Positions 1-6,873 of a DNA stretch of 19,079 nucleotides are shown here, one piece after another. Source of the stretch: Ga0077527 sp050250695. GTDB lineage: Bacteria > Pseudomonadota > Gammaproteobacteria > Burkholderiales > SG8-41. The stretch lies in the NCBI GenBank assembly GCA_050250695.1, contig JBFWOE010000048.1, positions 1 through 19,079 of the forward strand, read 5' to 3'. Position numbers and translations under genes: made by a program. Under the pieces are notes generated by a model that worked only from the letters and a program-made list of their open reading frames with translations, did not search any database and was not told where the DNA came from. Within the stretch, counting starts at the first letter, position 1, and each line of letters opens with the position of its first letter.

Positions 1-107
1 ATGCCAGAGCCACGACCGATGATGGCGACACGGCCCTGAAGCTGGCACGTGACCGCGGGCACAAGGAGATCGAGGCTATGTTGCGGAAAGCCGGGGTGGA
101 GGAATAG
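1..107 (+). CDS. Ankyrin-repeat protein, C-terminal end (partial)
   Basis: The gene enters from the left edge; the reading frame begins at base 3 and ends with TAG at 105-107, giving 34 visible residues. The segment DGDTALKLARDRGHKEI followed by a leucine helix is the canonical second half of an ankyrin repeat (G-x-TAL-xLA-xxxGH-xxI). The protein ends ten residues after this motif, as usual for a last capping repeat. Ankyrin repeats are protein-protein interaction modules; the partner and location cannot be told from this fragment, and any signal peptide would lie outside the window. It converges on the next gene, which is on the opposite strand. Confidence 0.75.
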   Translation, partial: ARATTDDGDTALKLARDRGHKEIEAMLRKAGVEE

Positions 108-132
108 CGACTGTTGCCTGCGGAGTGTTTAC

Positions 133-159
133 GGGTGCTGTGCCCCGTGAAATGCACCC
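133..159. other. Inverted repeat in the convergent intergenic gap
   Basis: GGGTGC (133-138) and GCACCC (154-159) can pair over a 15-base loop, 25 bases after the ankyrin gene stop. There is no run of T after the stem, so it is at best a weak or Rho-assisted termination structure. The rest of the 120-base gap is the AT-rich patch described separately. Confidence 0.25.
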
Positions 160-160
160 T

Positions 161-198
161 ATGATGCGTATAATGTGTATTATGTAAAATTATAATAT
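161..198. other. AT-rich patch with short inverted repeat
   Basis: This stretch is almost entirely A and T in an otherwise GC-rich window. It contains ATAAT-GTGT-ATTAT (170-183), a 5-base inverted repeat, and a perfect TATAAT hexamer at 191-196 on the plus strand. No acceptable -35 box stands 16-18 bases upstream and no rightward gene follows, so it is not called as a promoter. It may be a nucleoid-protein binding site or simply low-GC spacer. Confidence 0.3.
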
Positions 199-227
199 GC
201 CGTCGAATCCATTGATCGTGGGCTCGC

Positions 228-593
228 TCAGGCTGGGGAATTCTTGCGGCCGTGCTCCCCAATCAAGTTGACCATCCGGTCCAATTCAGCTTCCACCGCA
301 AATTTTGCATCAGCATCATAGGGATAACACAGCAGAGCAAGGTCATTGAAACTTCCGCTCACGCGGGGTTCACTGGCATACACCAGTTTGCGCTGAACGT
401 TCTGTACCGAGGGAATCTGCATGAACTCCCTACCGTCCTCCCAGTAAATCGACAGGGTAATGATCTGGGTATCAAGGCGCAGCAGGCGCACAATGAACTC
501 GAAGCGCACCATATGCATCCCCTTGGACCGCAACTCGATCAGTTTCTGGGACGGTAGCGGAGCCCCTGACTTGAGGGCTGTGATGGTTTCCAT
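228..593 (-). CDS. Hypothetical protein, about 121 aa
   Basis: I do not recognise this protein. From the ATG at 591-593 it is 121 residues, soluble, with no signal peptide or membrane segment. The centre alternates hydrophobic and polar residues (MVRFEFIVRLLRL, TLSIYWEDGREFMQI), suggesting beta strands, and the C-terminus looks helical (FAVEAELDRMVNLI). The frame stays open to another ATG at 675-677, but those 28 residues look like non-coding sequence, and a possible promoter (640-668) lies inside them, so I prefer the inner start. Neither start has a clear Shine-Dalgarno sequence. Base composition is less GC-rich than the operon that follows. The gene is 158 bases from the thiolase stop and probably separate from that operon. 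Confidence 0.5.
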   Translation of the reverse strand: METITALKSGAPLPSQKLIELRSKGMHMVRFEFIVRLLRLDTQIITLSIYWEDGREFMQIPSVQNVQRKLVYASEPRVSGSFNDLALLCYPYDADAKFAVEAELDRMVNLIGEHGRKNSPA

Positions 594-639
594 GTCGTTC
601 ACGGTTTGTCTTGAGTTCGAACCTGCTCCCTTGCTCGGA

Positions 640-668
640 AGTATGGCCTCACCTTGATGACCGGGCAA
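640..668 (-). promoter_or_regulatory. Possible sigma70 promoter for the small hypothetical gene
   Basis: Reading the minus strand, TTGCCC (663-668) and CATACT (640-645) are separated by exactly 17 bases. Each hexamer matches 4 of 6 consensus positions. The predicted transcript would start near 633 and leave about 40 bases before the ATG at 593. Both boxes are weak, so this is only suggestive. Confidence 0.3.
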
Positions 669-698
669 ATCTAACATTTTGATAAGTTTGCGGATATA

Positions 699-727
699 CG
701 GACTTCCGTGATTTTTTTCACAGTCCG
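699..727 (-). terminator. Stem-loop downstream of the beta-oxidation operon
   Basis: On the minus strand, CGGACT-GTGA pairs with TCAC-(GGA bulge)-AGTCCG around a six-A loop. It begins 24 bases after the thiolase stop codon, where an operon terminator is expected. No U tract follows, so it is not a textbook intrinsic terminator. It could instead protect the 3' end of the message or act with Rho. Confidence 0.4.
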
Positions 728-751
728 GGGGTCAGGGCGCGTGTGGGAAGT

Positions 752-1954
752 CTAAGCACGCTCCAGAACAACCGCCATGCCCTGCCCGCCACCGATACAC
801 AGAGAAACCAGCGCATACCTGCCGCCGGTCCGCTGGAGTTGGCGCGCGGCAGTCAGGGCAATGCGGGCCCCGGAAGCGCCCAAGGGGTGGCCCAGTGCGA
901 TCGCACCGCCATTCGGATTCACTCGCTGGTCGTCGAAGGCAACATCCAGCCCCTTGAGGCATGCCAGCACCTGGGCGGCGAACGCTTCATTGATTTCGAT
1001 GATATCCATGTCTTTGACGCCGAGTCCGACTCGCGCCAGGGCTTTCTGTGAAGCCGCAACTGGGCCTATGCCCATGATGTCGGGACGCACACCCATCGCA
1101 GCGCTGGCAATGATGCGTGCCAGAGGTTTTGCGCCGGCCTTTTCGCCGGCCGCACGTGAGCCGACCACCAGGGCCACGGCACCATCATTGACGCCGGACG
1201 CGTTGCCGGCGGTGGTGACTCCGCCTTCATAAAGCACTTTCATCTTGGCGAGCGCGGCAACATCGGTACCGGGACGGGGATGCTCGTCTTCGGCCACCGG
1301 TGGCACCGGTCCTTTGCGCGTGGGCGGCAATTCAACAGCAGCGATTTCACCTGCAAAGAACCCCTCGCCTTTGGCAACCGCGAATTTCTGCTGCGAAGCT
1401 GCCGCAAAGGTGTCCGCCTGCTCGCGGGTGATGCCGTATTCGCGCGCAAGGTTGTCCGCGGTCTGCGGCATCTGCGGATCGCCGAACTGCTTGACCAGCT
1501 TCGGATTTGAAAAGCGCGGACCGATGGTGCTGTCGAACATCTTGATGCCGCGATCGAATGCGCTTTCGGCCCGGCTCATGACGATCGGCGAGCGGCTCAT
1601 GCTCTCGACACCACCGACTATGAACACGTCGCCTTCACCAGCCGTAATCGAATGCGCGACATGCGCCAGTGCTCCAAGACCGCTGGCGCAGTTCCGCTGC
1701 AGTACGGTGCCCGGGATCTCAATGGGAAAACCGGCGGACAATCCGGCGTGGCGCGCCACGCAGCGGCTGTCTTCCCCGCCCTGGTTGGCACAACCGACGA
1801 CGATGTCCTCGACCTGCTCCGCCTTGAATTTTGATTTCGCCATCAGGTTTTTCATGACGTCGGCGAGCAGGTCATCGGGGCGGACCTTGGCCAGAACGCC
1901 GCCGTGGCGGCCGAACGGGGTGCGCAGTCCTTCGTAAAGATAGGCGTCGAGCAT
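752..1954 (-). CDS. Acetyl-CoA acyltransferase (thiolase), PcaF-like
   Basis: Thiolase II of 400 residues, the usual family length, catalysing CoA-dependent cleavage of a 3-ketoacyl-CoA to acetyl-CoA and a shortened acyl-CoA. The nucleophilic cysteine is Cys89 (QRNCASGLGA), the catalytic histidine His356 (GHPLGASGAR) and the second cysteine Cys386 (CIGGGQG). The segment around residues 138-170 (FDSTIGPRF, then PQTADNLA) resembles the corresponding part of PcaF/PaaE beta-ketoadipyl-CoA thiolases more than biosynthetic acetoacetyl-CoA thiolases, which hints at a dicarboxylyl-type substrate; this is inference. The ATG at 1952-1954 is preceded by GAGGA (1961-1965). It is the last gene of the operon, 16 bases after the hydroxyacyl-CoA dehydrogenase stop. 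All catalytic residues are present. Confidence 0.92.
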   Translation of the reverse strand: MLDAYLYEGLRTPFGRHGGVLAKVRPDDLLADVMKNLMAKSKFKAEQVEDIVVGCANQGGEDSRCVARHAGLSAGFPIEIPGTVLQRNCASGLGALAHVAHSITAGEGDVFIVGGVESMSRSPIVMSRAESAFDRGIKMFDSTIGPRFSNPKLVKQFGDPQMPQTADNLAREYGITREQADTFAAASQQKFAVAKGEGFFAGEIAAVELPPTRKGPVPPVAEDEHPRPGTDVAALAKMKVLYEGGVTTAGNASGVNDGAVALVVGSRAAGEKAGAKPLARIIASAAMGVRPDIMGIGPVAASQKALARVGLGVKDMDIIEINEAFAAQVLACLKGLDVAFDDQRVNPNGGAIALGHPLGASGARIALTAARQLQRTGGRYALVSLCIGGGQGMAVVLERA

Positions 1955-1970
1955 GGTTTTTCCTCTCGGA

Positions 1971-3500
1971 TCAGGGTTCAGGGGTCAGCAGTGATACGCC
2001 GAGCTTGGCACGGCGGGTCAGCCAGATGTTGGGGCGGTAACGCGGATCCGCGTAAATGGTGTTCATGTTGGCGAGCACGCGGTGTATGCGTTCGACGCCG
2101 ATGACGTCGCCGAACTTGAACGGGCCGTTGGGATAGTTGAGTCCCAGCGTCACCGCCTTGTCGATGTCGGCAGGCTGTGCGGTGCGGCTTTGCGCGATCG
2201 AACAGCCGATGTTGACGATCATCGCGACGATGCGCTGGGCGATGAAGCCTGGGCTGTCGCGGCACACCGTCACCGGCACGCCGTCCGAAGCCAGCAGGCC
2301 GTGTGCAGCTTCGCGCATCGCCGGATCGGTGACCGGGGTGGCCATGATGGTGCGGCGCTTGACCATCGGAAACAGGGTGTCGACCGCGACCGTGCGTTTG
2401 GGATCCAGCCCCTCTTCCACCGCGCAGCTGGTGGCATCCTTGCCCACCGGAGTGACCAGGATCAGCGCCTTGGCAGATGGTTTTTCTCCGCTTTCAAGAT
2501 TGGCCCCGAGTTTAGACAGCAAGGCCTGAAGTGCCTCGTGACCCCGGGGCTCTGCCTTGCTGATCCAGACGCTGGCAGGCTTTGCGGACGGGGCTGCGGG
2601 CTCAGGCGCAACGATCGGTTTCATCTCGGCGTCGTAGTCGTAGAAACCCTTCTTGCTCTTGCGGCCCAATACGCCGGCTTCATACCGCGACTGCATGATC
2701 AGGTTGGGGCGGTAGCGTGGCTCCTGGAAAAACTGGTTGTAGATCAGGGCGGATGCCGGCTGGGTGACGTCGAGCCCTGTCAGTTCCATCAGCTCGAACG
2801 GCCCCATGCGGAATCCCCCGACATCGCGCATCACACGGTCGACGTCTGCGAACGACGCGATGCCTTCATAAACCAGGTGCGAGGCTTCCAGCGTGAAGCC
2901 CCTGCCGACCTGGTTGACCAGGAATCCCGGGGCGTCGGTCAGGCGCACTGGTTCGCGCGTCATACGCCGGCCGATCACCATCAGCGCTTCGGATACCCAG
3001 TTTTCGGTCAGCAGGCCGTCGATGACCTCGACCAGCTTCATCAGCGGCACAGGGTTGAAGAAATGAAATCCAGCGAAGCGTTGCGGCGTTTTCAGTTTTG
3101 CCGCGATGGTCGTTACCGACATCGAGGACGTGTTGGTGGCCAGGATGCATTCAGGCCCGACGATGCCTTCCAGTTCGCCGAACAGCGCGCGTTTGGCGTC
3201 GAGATTTTCGATGATTGCCTCGACGATCATGTGGCAGTCACGGAATTCGGCAAGGCTGCGCGCGACCCTGATGCGTGCGGTTGCTGAATCCGCATCGGCC
3301 TTGCTGATGCTGCCCTTTTCAGCAGCGCGGGACAGCATTTTGGCGACGAATTCCCGTGCCTCCTCAGCTGCGCCTTCGCGGGTGTCCATCATTACCACGT
3401 TGATGCCGCCGGCGGCGGCGACCTGCACGATGCCGCGCCCCATGGCACCGGTACCGATGACGCCGATGCAGAGATCGGCGCGGTTGGCGTCAAAAGCCAT
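1971..3500 (-). CDS. 3-hydroxyacyl-CoA dehydrogenase (PaaH/PaaC-like, two C-terminal domains)
   Basis: Cytoplasmic NAD-dependent enzyme of 509 residues that oxidises 3-hydroxyacyl-CoA to 3-ketoacyl-CoA. The N-terminal Rossmann domain carries GTGAMG at 16-21. The catalytic histidine is His146 (HFFNP) and its glutamate partner Glu158. A first 3HCDH C-terminal domain follows (DAPGFLVNQ at 189-197, to about 290), then a linker rich in Pro and Ala, then a second copy (DSPGFIAQR near residue 415). The phrase PRYRPN occurs once in each copy, showing the duplication. This long form is typical of the PaaH/PaaC group (about 505 residues) rather than the 280-residue FadB2 type. The start ATG at 3498-3500 has only a weak purine stretch upstream. 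It lies between the crotonase (30-base gap) and the thiolase (16-base gap). Confidence 0.9.
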   Translation of the reverse strand: MAFDANRADLCIGVIGTGAMGRGIVQVAAAGGINVVMMDTREGAAEEAREFVAKMLSRAAEKGSISKADADSATARIRVARSLAEFRDCHMIVEAIIENLDAKRALFGELEGIVGPECILATNTSSMSVTTIAAKLKTPQRFAGFHFFNPVPLMKLVEVIDGLLTENWVSEALMVIGRRMTREPVRLTDAPGFLVNQVGRGFTLEASHLVYEGIASFADVDRVMRDVGGFRMGPFELMELTGLDVTQPASALIYNQFFQEPRYRPNLIMQSRYEAGVLGRKSKKGFYDYDAEMKPIVAPEPAAPSAKPASVWISKAEPRGHEALQALLSKLGANLESGEKPSAKALILVTPVGKDATSCAVEEGLDPKRTVAVDTLFPMVKRRTIMATPVTDPAMREAAHGLLASDGVPVTVCRDSPGFIAQRIVAMIVNIGCSIAQSRTAQPADIDKAVTLGLNYPNGPFKFGDVIGVERIHRVLANMNTIYADPRYRPNIWLTRRAKLGVSLLTPEP

Positions 3501-3530
3501 TTTTTGTTTTGTCCGGATAGAAGTTGATGA

Positions 3531-4346
3531 TCACCGGCCCTTGAACACCGGCTTGCGTTTTTCCATGAAAGCGGTCTGGCCTTCCTTGTAATCTTCGCTC
3601 TTGTAACAGGCATCCACCATCTTCTGCAGCCTGTCCAGATCGCGCTTGGCCGGATCCTTGAGGCATTCGATGAGGGAGGCTTTTACCGATGCCAGCGTCA
3701 ATGGTGCGTTATTGGCGATGGTGGTCGCATAATCAATGGTGTATTTTTCCAGCTCCGCAACGGGCACAACGCGGTTCACCAGGTTCATCTGCAGCGCTTC
3801 CTGTGCCGTGAATTGGCGCGCCGTGAAAAAAATCTCCGCAGTGAACTGCGGTCCAACCACGTCGGTCAGGCGCTTGATGCCGACAAAACGGTAGCCCAGG
3901 CCGAGTTTGCCGGCAGGCACGCCAAACTTGGCATCTTCAGACGCGATTCTCATGTCACAGTTGACGGCAATCGCCGTGCCGCCGCCGATGCAATAGCCGC
4001 GAACCATCGCAATGGTGGGCTTGGGGCATTCCTGCAACGACTTGCTGGCGTTGTCAGCAGCGGCGTTGTATGCCTGCACCGCGTCCTCGCTGCTGCGTTT
4101 TTCCTTGAACTGCGAGATATCGGCGCCGGCGACGAAAGCCTTCTCCCCCGCCCCCTTGAGGACGATGACCCGCACTTCGGGATCGGCGGCAAAGTCGGCG
4201 AGAACGACTGGCAGCGCCTGCCACATCTCGAACGAGACCGCATTGTGACGCGCCGGATTGTTGAAGGTGATCCAGCCGATGCCGTCTTTTTTTTCCGCCA
4301 GCAGTCGGTCGGTCATGGTTTGCTGCACTGTTCCCGGATGATTCAT
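3531..4346 (-). CDS. Enoyl-CoA hydratase/isomerase-family protein lacking both catalytic glutamates
   Basis: Crotonase-fold protein of 271 residues. Oxyanion-hole elements are AGAD at 73-76 and the GGG turn at 121-123. In rat enoyl-CoA hydratase the two acid/base glutamates are Glu144 and Glu164; by motif alignment (GGGCEL against GGGTAI, FGQPE against FGVPA) the equivalent positions here are Ala125 and Ala145. Classical water addition is therefore doubtful, although operon position suggests a hydratase. Other crotonase reactions, or assisted chemistry on a special acyl group, are possible. The C-terminus (FMEKRKPVFKGR) is typical of the family. The ATG at 4344-4346 is supported by AGAGGT in the minus-strand leader about 7 bases upstream; a second ATG ten codons in is less likely. 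Confidence 0.85.
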   Translation of the reverse strand: MNHPGTVQQTMTDRLLAEKKDGIGWITFNNPARHNAVSFEMWQALPVVLADFAADPEVRVIVLKGAGEKAFVAGADISQFKEKRSSEDAVQAYNAAADNASKSLQECPKPTIAMVRGYCIGGGTAIAVNCDMRIASEDAKFGVPAGKLGLGYRFVGIKRLTDVVGPQFTAEIFFTARQFTAQEALQMNLVNRVVPVAELEKYTIDYATTIANNAPLTLASVKASLIECLKDPAKRDLDRLQKMVDACYKSEDYKEGQTAFMEKRKPVFKGR

Positions 4347-4403
4347 GGGTTACCTCTTTTTGCCAGTCTGTCGAAGCGGGTATTTTAGCCGATTGGACGG
4401 CCA

Positions 4404-5672
4404 TCACGCATGCGCGTCGCTGCTACGGAGGTTTGCCTGCGCGCCCACGTTCCAGACATGTGCGCGCCAGCGGACCGCGATCAGCACGCTCAGCACCAGT
4501 CCAATCACCGAGTAGCCGGTAGCCACGTCGTGAAACCCGAACCGGTCGATCAATGGCCCCGCAACCAGCAATCCCAGCGGCAGCGTGTAAATGACCAGCA
4601 TGCGCATGCCCATGACCCGGCTGCGGAAGCGCTCGCTGGCGACCCGCAGCAGCAGCGCGGCAAGGGAGATCATGCCGAAACTCTGCACCACCCCGCTGGC
4701 GAACAGCAGCATGATGCCGCCGCCGAGGTTGTCCATCTGCGCAAATACGATGTTGACGGCATGCCAGACCACGCAGCCGGCGACCATGACCCGGCCCGGC
4801 CGTACCAGATAGCCGATCCTGCTCAGGACCAGTGATCCCAGCAATGCACCGCCGGCATAACCGGCGCTCAGGTAACCCAGTCCGGTCTGACCGGCGCTGT
4901 AGATTTCCTTGGCGACGTAAGGCAGCAGGGTATTGACCAGAGGAAATGCGGTGAAATTGACCAGCAGCGCGAACAGCAGAGCGGCGAGCAGCGGCGGTGT
5001 CGCCCAGACATAGTTCCAGCCGTCGCGCAGATCGGTGAATATCGAAACGGATATTTCCGCCGGGGAGCGCGTGTGCCGGGGGTGTCCGGATACATTCAGG
5101 CTGAGCACAAGGCTGGCGACATACAGCGCGCTGACGATGACATAAGCCGCCCCCATTCCGAGCAAGGTGACCAGGCCGGCACCGCTGAGCGCGCCGGCGA
5201 TGCGCGCGGAATCCTGGGTGGTGCGCGAGATGCTGGCGGCGCCGACCAGCTGCCCTGGCGGCAGGGTGTCGCCGATCAGCGCATGGCGCAGCGCCAGATC
5301 CGATGGTCGCACCAGTCCCATCAGCGCTGAAATGATGAACACATGCACCGGCTGCAACGTTTCGCTCAGGGCGAGTGCTGTCAATGTCATTGCCAGGACA
5401 GCGTAGGTGGCGCGCATCGCGCAATACACGGTCTTGTTGCCGTGCCGGTAACCGGCAACGCCGAACAGCGGGGCCAGCAGCGTACCGACATACAGCAGTG
5501 CGCCGAACACGGTCAGCAGGAATACCGAGCCGGTGCTGGTCAGCACGTACCAGCCCAGCATCAGCAGCTCCATCTCGAACGCCCACGAAGTCGCCAGATC
5601 GGCCGGCCACTGATAACGGAAACTCCTGACGCTGAATGGTGCTAGCGCGGATCCGCGTAAAGGATGGTTCAA
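4404..5672 (-). CDS. MFS transporter, about 422 aa
   Basis: Integral inner-membrane protein with about 12 hydrophobic helices, resembling the MFS_3/EntS-like exporter branch of the major facilitator superfamily. The loop after helix 2 (GYRHGNKTVY) is a degenerate MFS motif A, and RTTQDSARIAGALSGAG resembles the helix 5 motif. The frame is open far upstream, but that part is the shadow of the acyl-CoA dehydrogenase. I place the start at TTG 5670-5672, which overlaps the dehydrogenase TGA (TTGA) and keeps the whole first helix; the first in-frame ATG falls inside helix 1. It sits within a catabolic operon, 57 bases before the crotonase, so it probably moves the pathway acid or a by-product. Substrate and direction are unknown. 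Confidence 0.75.
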   Translation of the reverse strand: MNHPLRGSALAPFSVRSFRYQWPADLATSWAFEMELLMLGWYVLTSTGSVFLLTVFGALLYVGTLLAPLFGVAGYRHGNKTVYCAMRATYAVLAMTLTALALSETLQPVHVFIISALMGLVRPSDLALRHALIGDTLPPGQLVGAASISRTTQDSARIAGALSGAGLVTLLGMGAAYVIVSALYVASLVLSLNVSGHPRHTRSPAEISVSIFTDLRDGWNYVWATPPLLAALLFALLVNFTAFPLVNTLLPYVAKEIYSAGQTGLGYLSAGYAGGALLGSLVLSRIGYLVRPGRVMVAGCVVWHAVNIVFAQMDNLGGGIMLLFASGVVQSFGMISLAALLLRVASERFRSRVMGMRMLVIYTLPLGLLVAGPLIDRFGFHDVATGYSVIGLVLSVLIAVRWRAHVWNVGAQANLRSSDAHA

Positions 5673-6856
5673 TCCGCAGGCATCCCGTTGCGCAGCAGGT
5701 CCCGTGCGATGAACCAGCGATGTACTTCGCTGGGTCCTTCGAAGATGCGCAGTGTGCGGCAGGCCCGAGCGATGTACTCGAGCGGCAGGTCCTTGGATAC
5801 GCCCATGCCGCCCAGCAGCTGGATTGCACGGTCGGACACCCGCGCAATCATCTCGCTGCCCTGCAGCTTGACCATGGCTGCTTCGCGCCGCCAGTTGGTG
5901 TCGCCCTGGTCCATTTTCCAGGCCAGGCGCCAGGTGATCCAGCGCACCATTTCCATTTCCTGCCAGCTGTCGGCCAGCCACCACTGCACCTGCTGGCGCT
6001 CGGCGAGCAGCGCGCCGAAGGTCTTGCGTTCGTTGGCCTGCTGAAGCATGTAATCCATGCAGCGCCTTGCATAGCCCAGGGCGCGGCAGGCGATCTCCAT
6101 GCGTCGCACGCCGAGCCGGTTCTGCATCGGTCCGAAGCCGTTGCCGACTTCGCCCAGCACCTGGTCATCGGACAGCTCGACATTGTCGAAAAACACGGCA
6201 TAGGGCGAATGTTCACCGATGGTGTTGAACACCGATGGTATCGACAGGCCCTTGGTGCCTTTGTCGACGAGAAACGCAGTGATGCCGCCGCGCGAACCCT
6301 TGGCCGGATCGGTGACAGCCATCGCAATGATGAAATCGGCGTGGCGCGCGTGGCTGATCCAGATTTTCTGGCCGTTGAGCACCCATTTTCCATTCTTGTA
6401 TTCGGCACGGGTTTTCATGCCGGCCGGATCGGAGCCAGCACCCGGTTCGGAAATGGCAATCGCGCTTTTTTTGTCGCCGCTCGCATAAGGCAGCAGGTAT
6501 TTCTGCACCTGGTCACCCTTGCAGGTCTGTCGCAGCATCCACAGGTTCGGGCTGTCCGGGGGCAGCACGAAGGGTACGATGCTGGTCTTGAGTTCCTCGA
6601 TGACGATGGCCTTGGCCAGCATCCCTAGATTCTGGCCGCCGTATTCTTCGGGCACGTCGATGCCGTAGAGGCCGATGTCCTTAGCCTTCTTGTTGAGCGC
6701 TTTTTCCACATCCGGGTCGATCAGCGGCGCATCGGTAAGGCCGCGCTCGGCTTCACGTTTAATGACATCCCGCTCCAGGGGGATGAGTTCCTCGCGCACG
6801 AAGCGCGCAACGGTTTCGCGCAGCATGCGCAGTTCTTCAGGCAGTGTGAAATCCAT
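5669..6856 (-). CDS. Acyl-CoA dehydrogenase
   Basis: FAD-dependent cytoplasmic enzyme of 395 residues, normal for the family, introducing the alpha-beta double bond into an acyl-CoA and passing electrons to electron-transfer flavoprotein (no etf genes here). The N-terminal helical domain begins MDFTLPEELRMLRETV. The middle beta domain contains the signature AISEPGAGSDPAG. In the C-terminal domain QLLGGMGVSKDLPLE is followed by RIFEGPSEVHR, whose Glu373 aligns with the catalytic base of medium-chain acyl-CoA dehydrogenase (Glu376 in YEGT). The ATG at 6854-6856 has GAGGA a few bases upstream. It follows the acyl-CoA synthetase after 17 bases and its stop overlaps the MFS start. Chain-length specificity cannot be read. 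Confidence 0.92.
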   Translation of the reverse strand: MDFTLPEELRMLRETVARFVREELIPLERDVIKREAERGLTDAPLIDPDVEKALNKKAKDIGLYGIDVPEEYGGQNLGMLAKAIVIEELKTSIVPFVLPPDSPNLWMLRQTCKGDQVQKYLLPYASGDKKSAIAISEPGAGSDPAGMKTRAEYKNGKWVLNGQKIWISHARHADFIIAMAVTDPAKGSRGGITAFLVDKGTKGLSIPSVFNTIGEHSPYAVFFDNVELSDDQVLGEVGNGFGPMQNRLGVRRMEIACRALGYARRCMDYMLQQANERKTFGALLAERQQVQWWLADSWQEMEMVRWITWRLAWKMDQGDTNWRREAAMVKLQGSEMIARVSDRAIQLLGGMGVSKDLPLEYIARACRTLRIFEGPSEVHRWFIARDLLRNGMPAD

Positions 6857-6873
6857 GTCGTTTCCTCGAAAAT

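Noticed and set aside
191..196. Perfect TATAAT as a promoter
   Set aside because: No -35 box at a suitable distance and no rightward gene follows; it sits in a generally AT-rich patch between convergent genes.
594..677. Longer start of the small hypothetical protein at 677
   Set aside because: The extra residues show no structure or similarity that I recognise, there is no Shine-Dalgarno sequence, and a possible promoter lies inside them. Not firmly excluded.
2082..3287. Long plus-strand open frame (401 codons) opposite the hydroxyacyl-CoA dehydrogenase
   Set aside because: Antisense shadow of a clearly recognised gene; no family motif, and composition is typical of the complement of a GC-rich coding sequence.
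5673..5984. Upstream extension of the MFS reading frame to 5984
   Set aside because: It lies wholly inside the acyl-CoA dehydrogenase gene in another frame, has the Arg/Pro/Gly-rich composition of a shadow frame, and contains no membrane segment.
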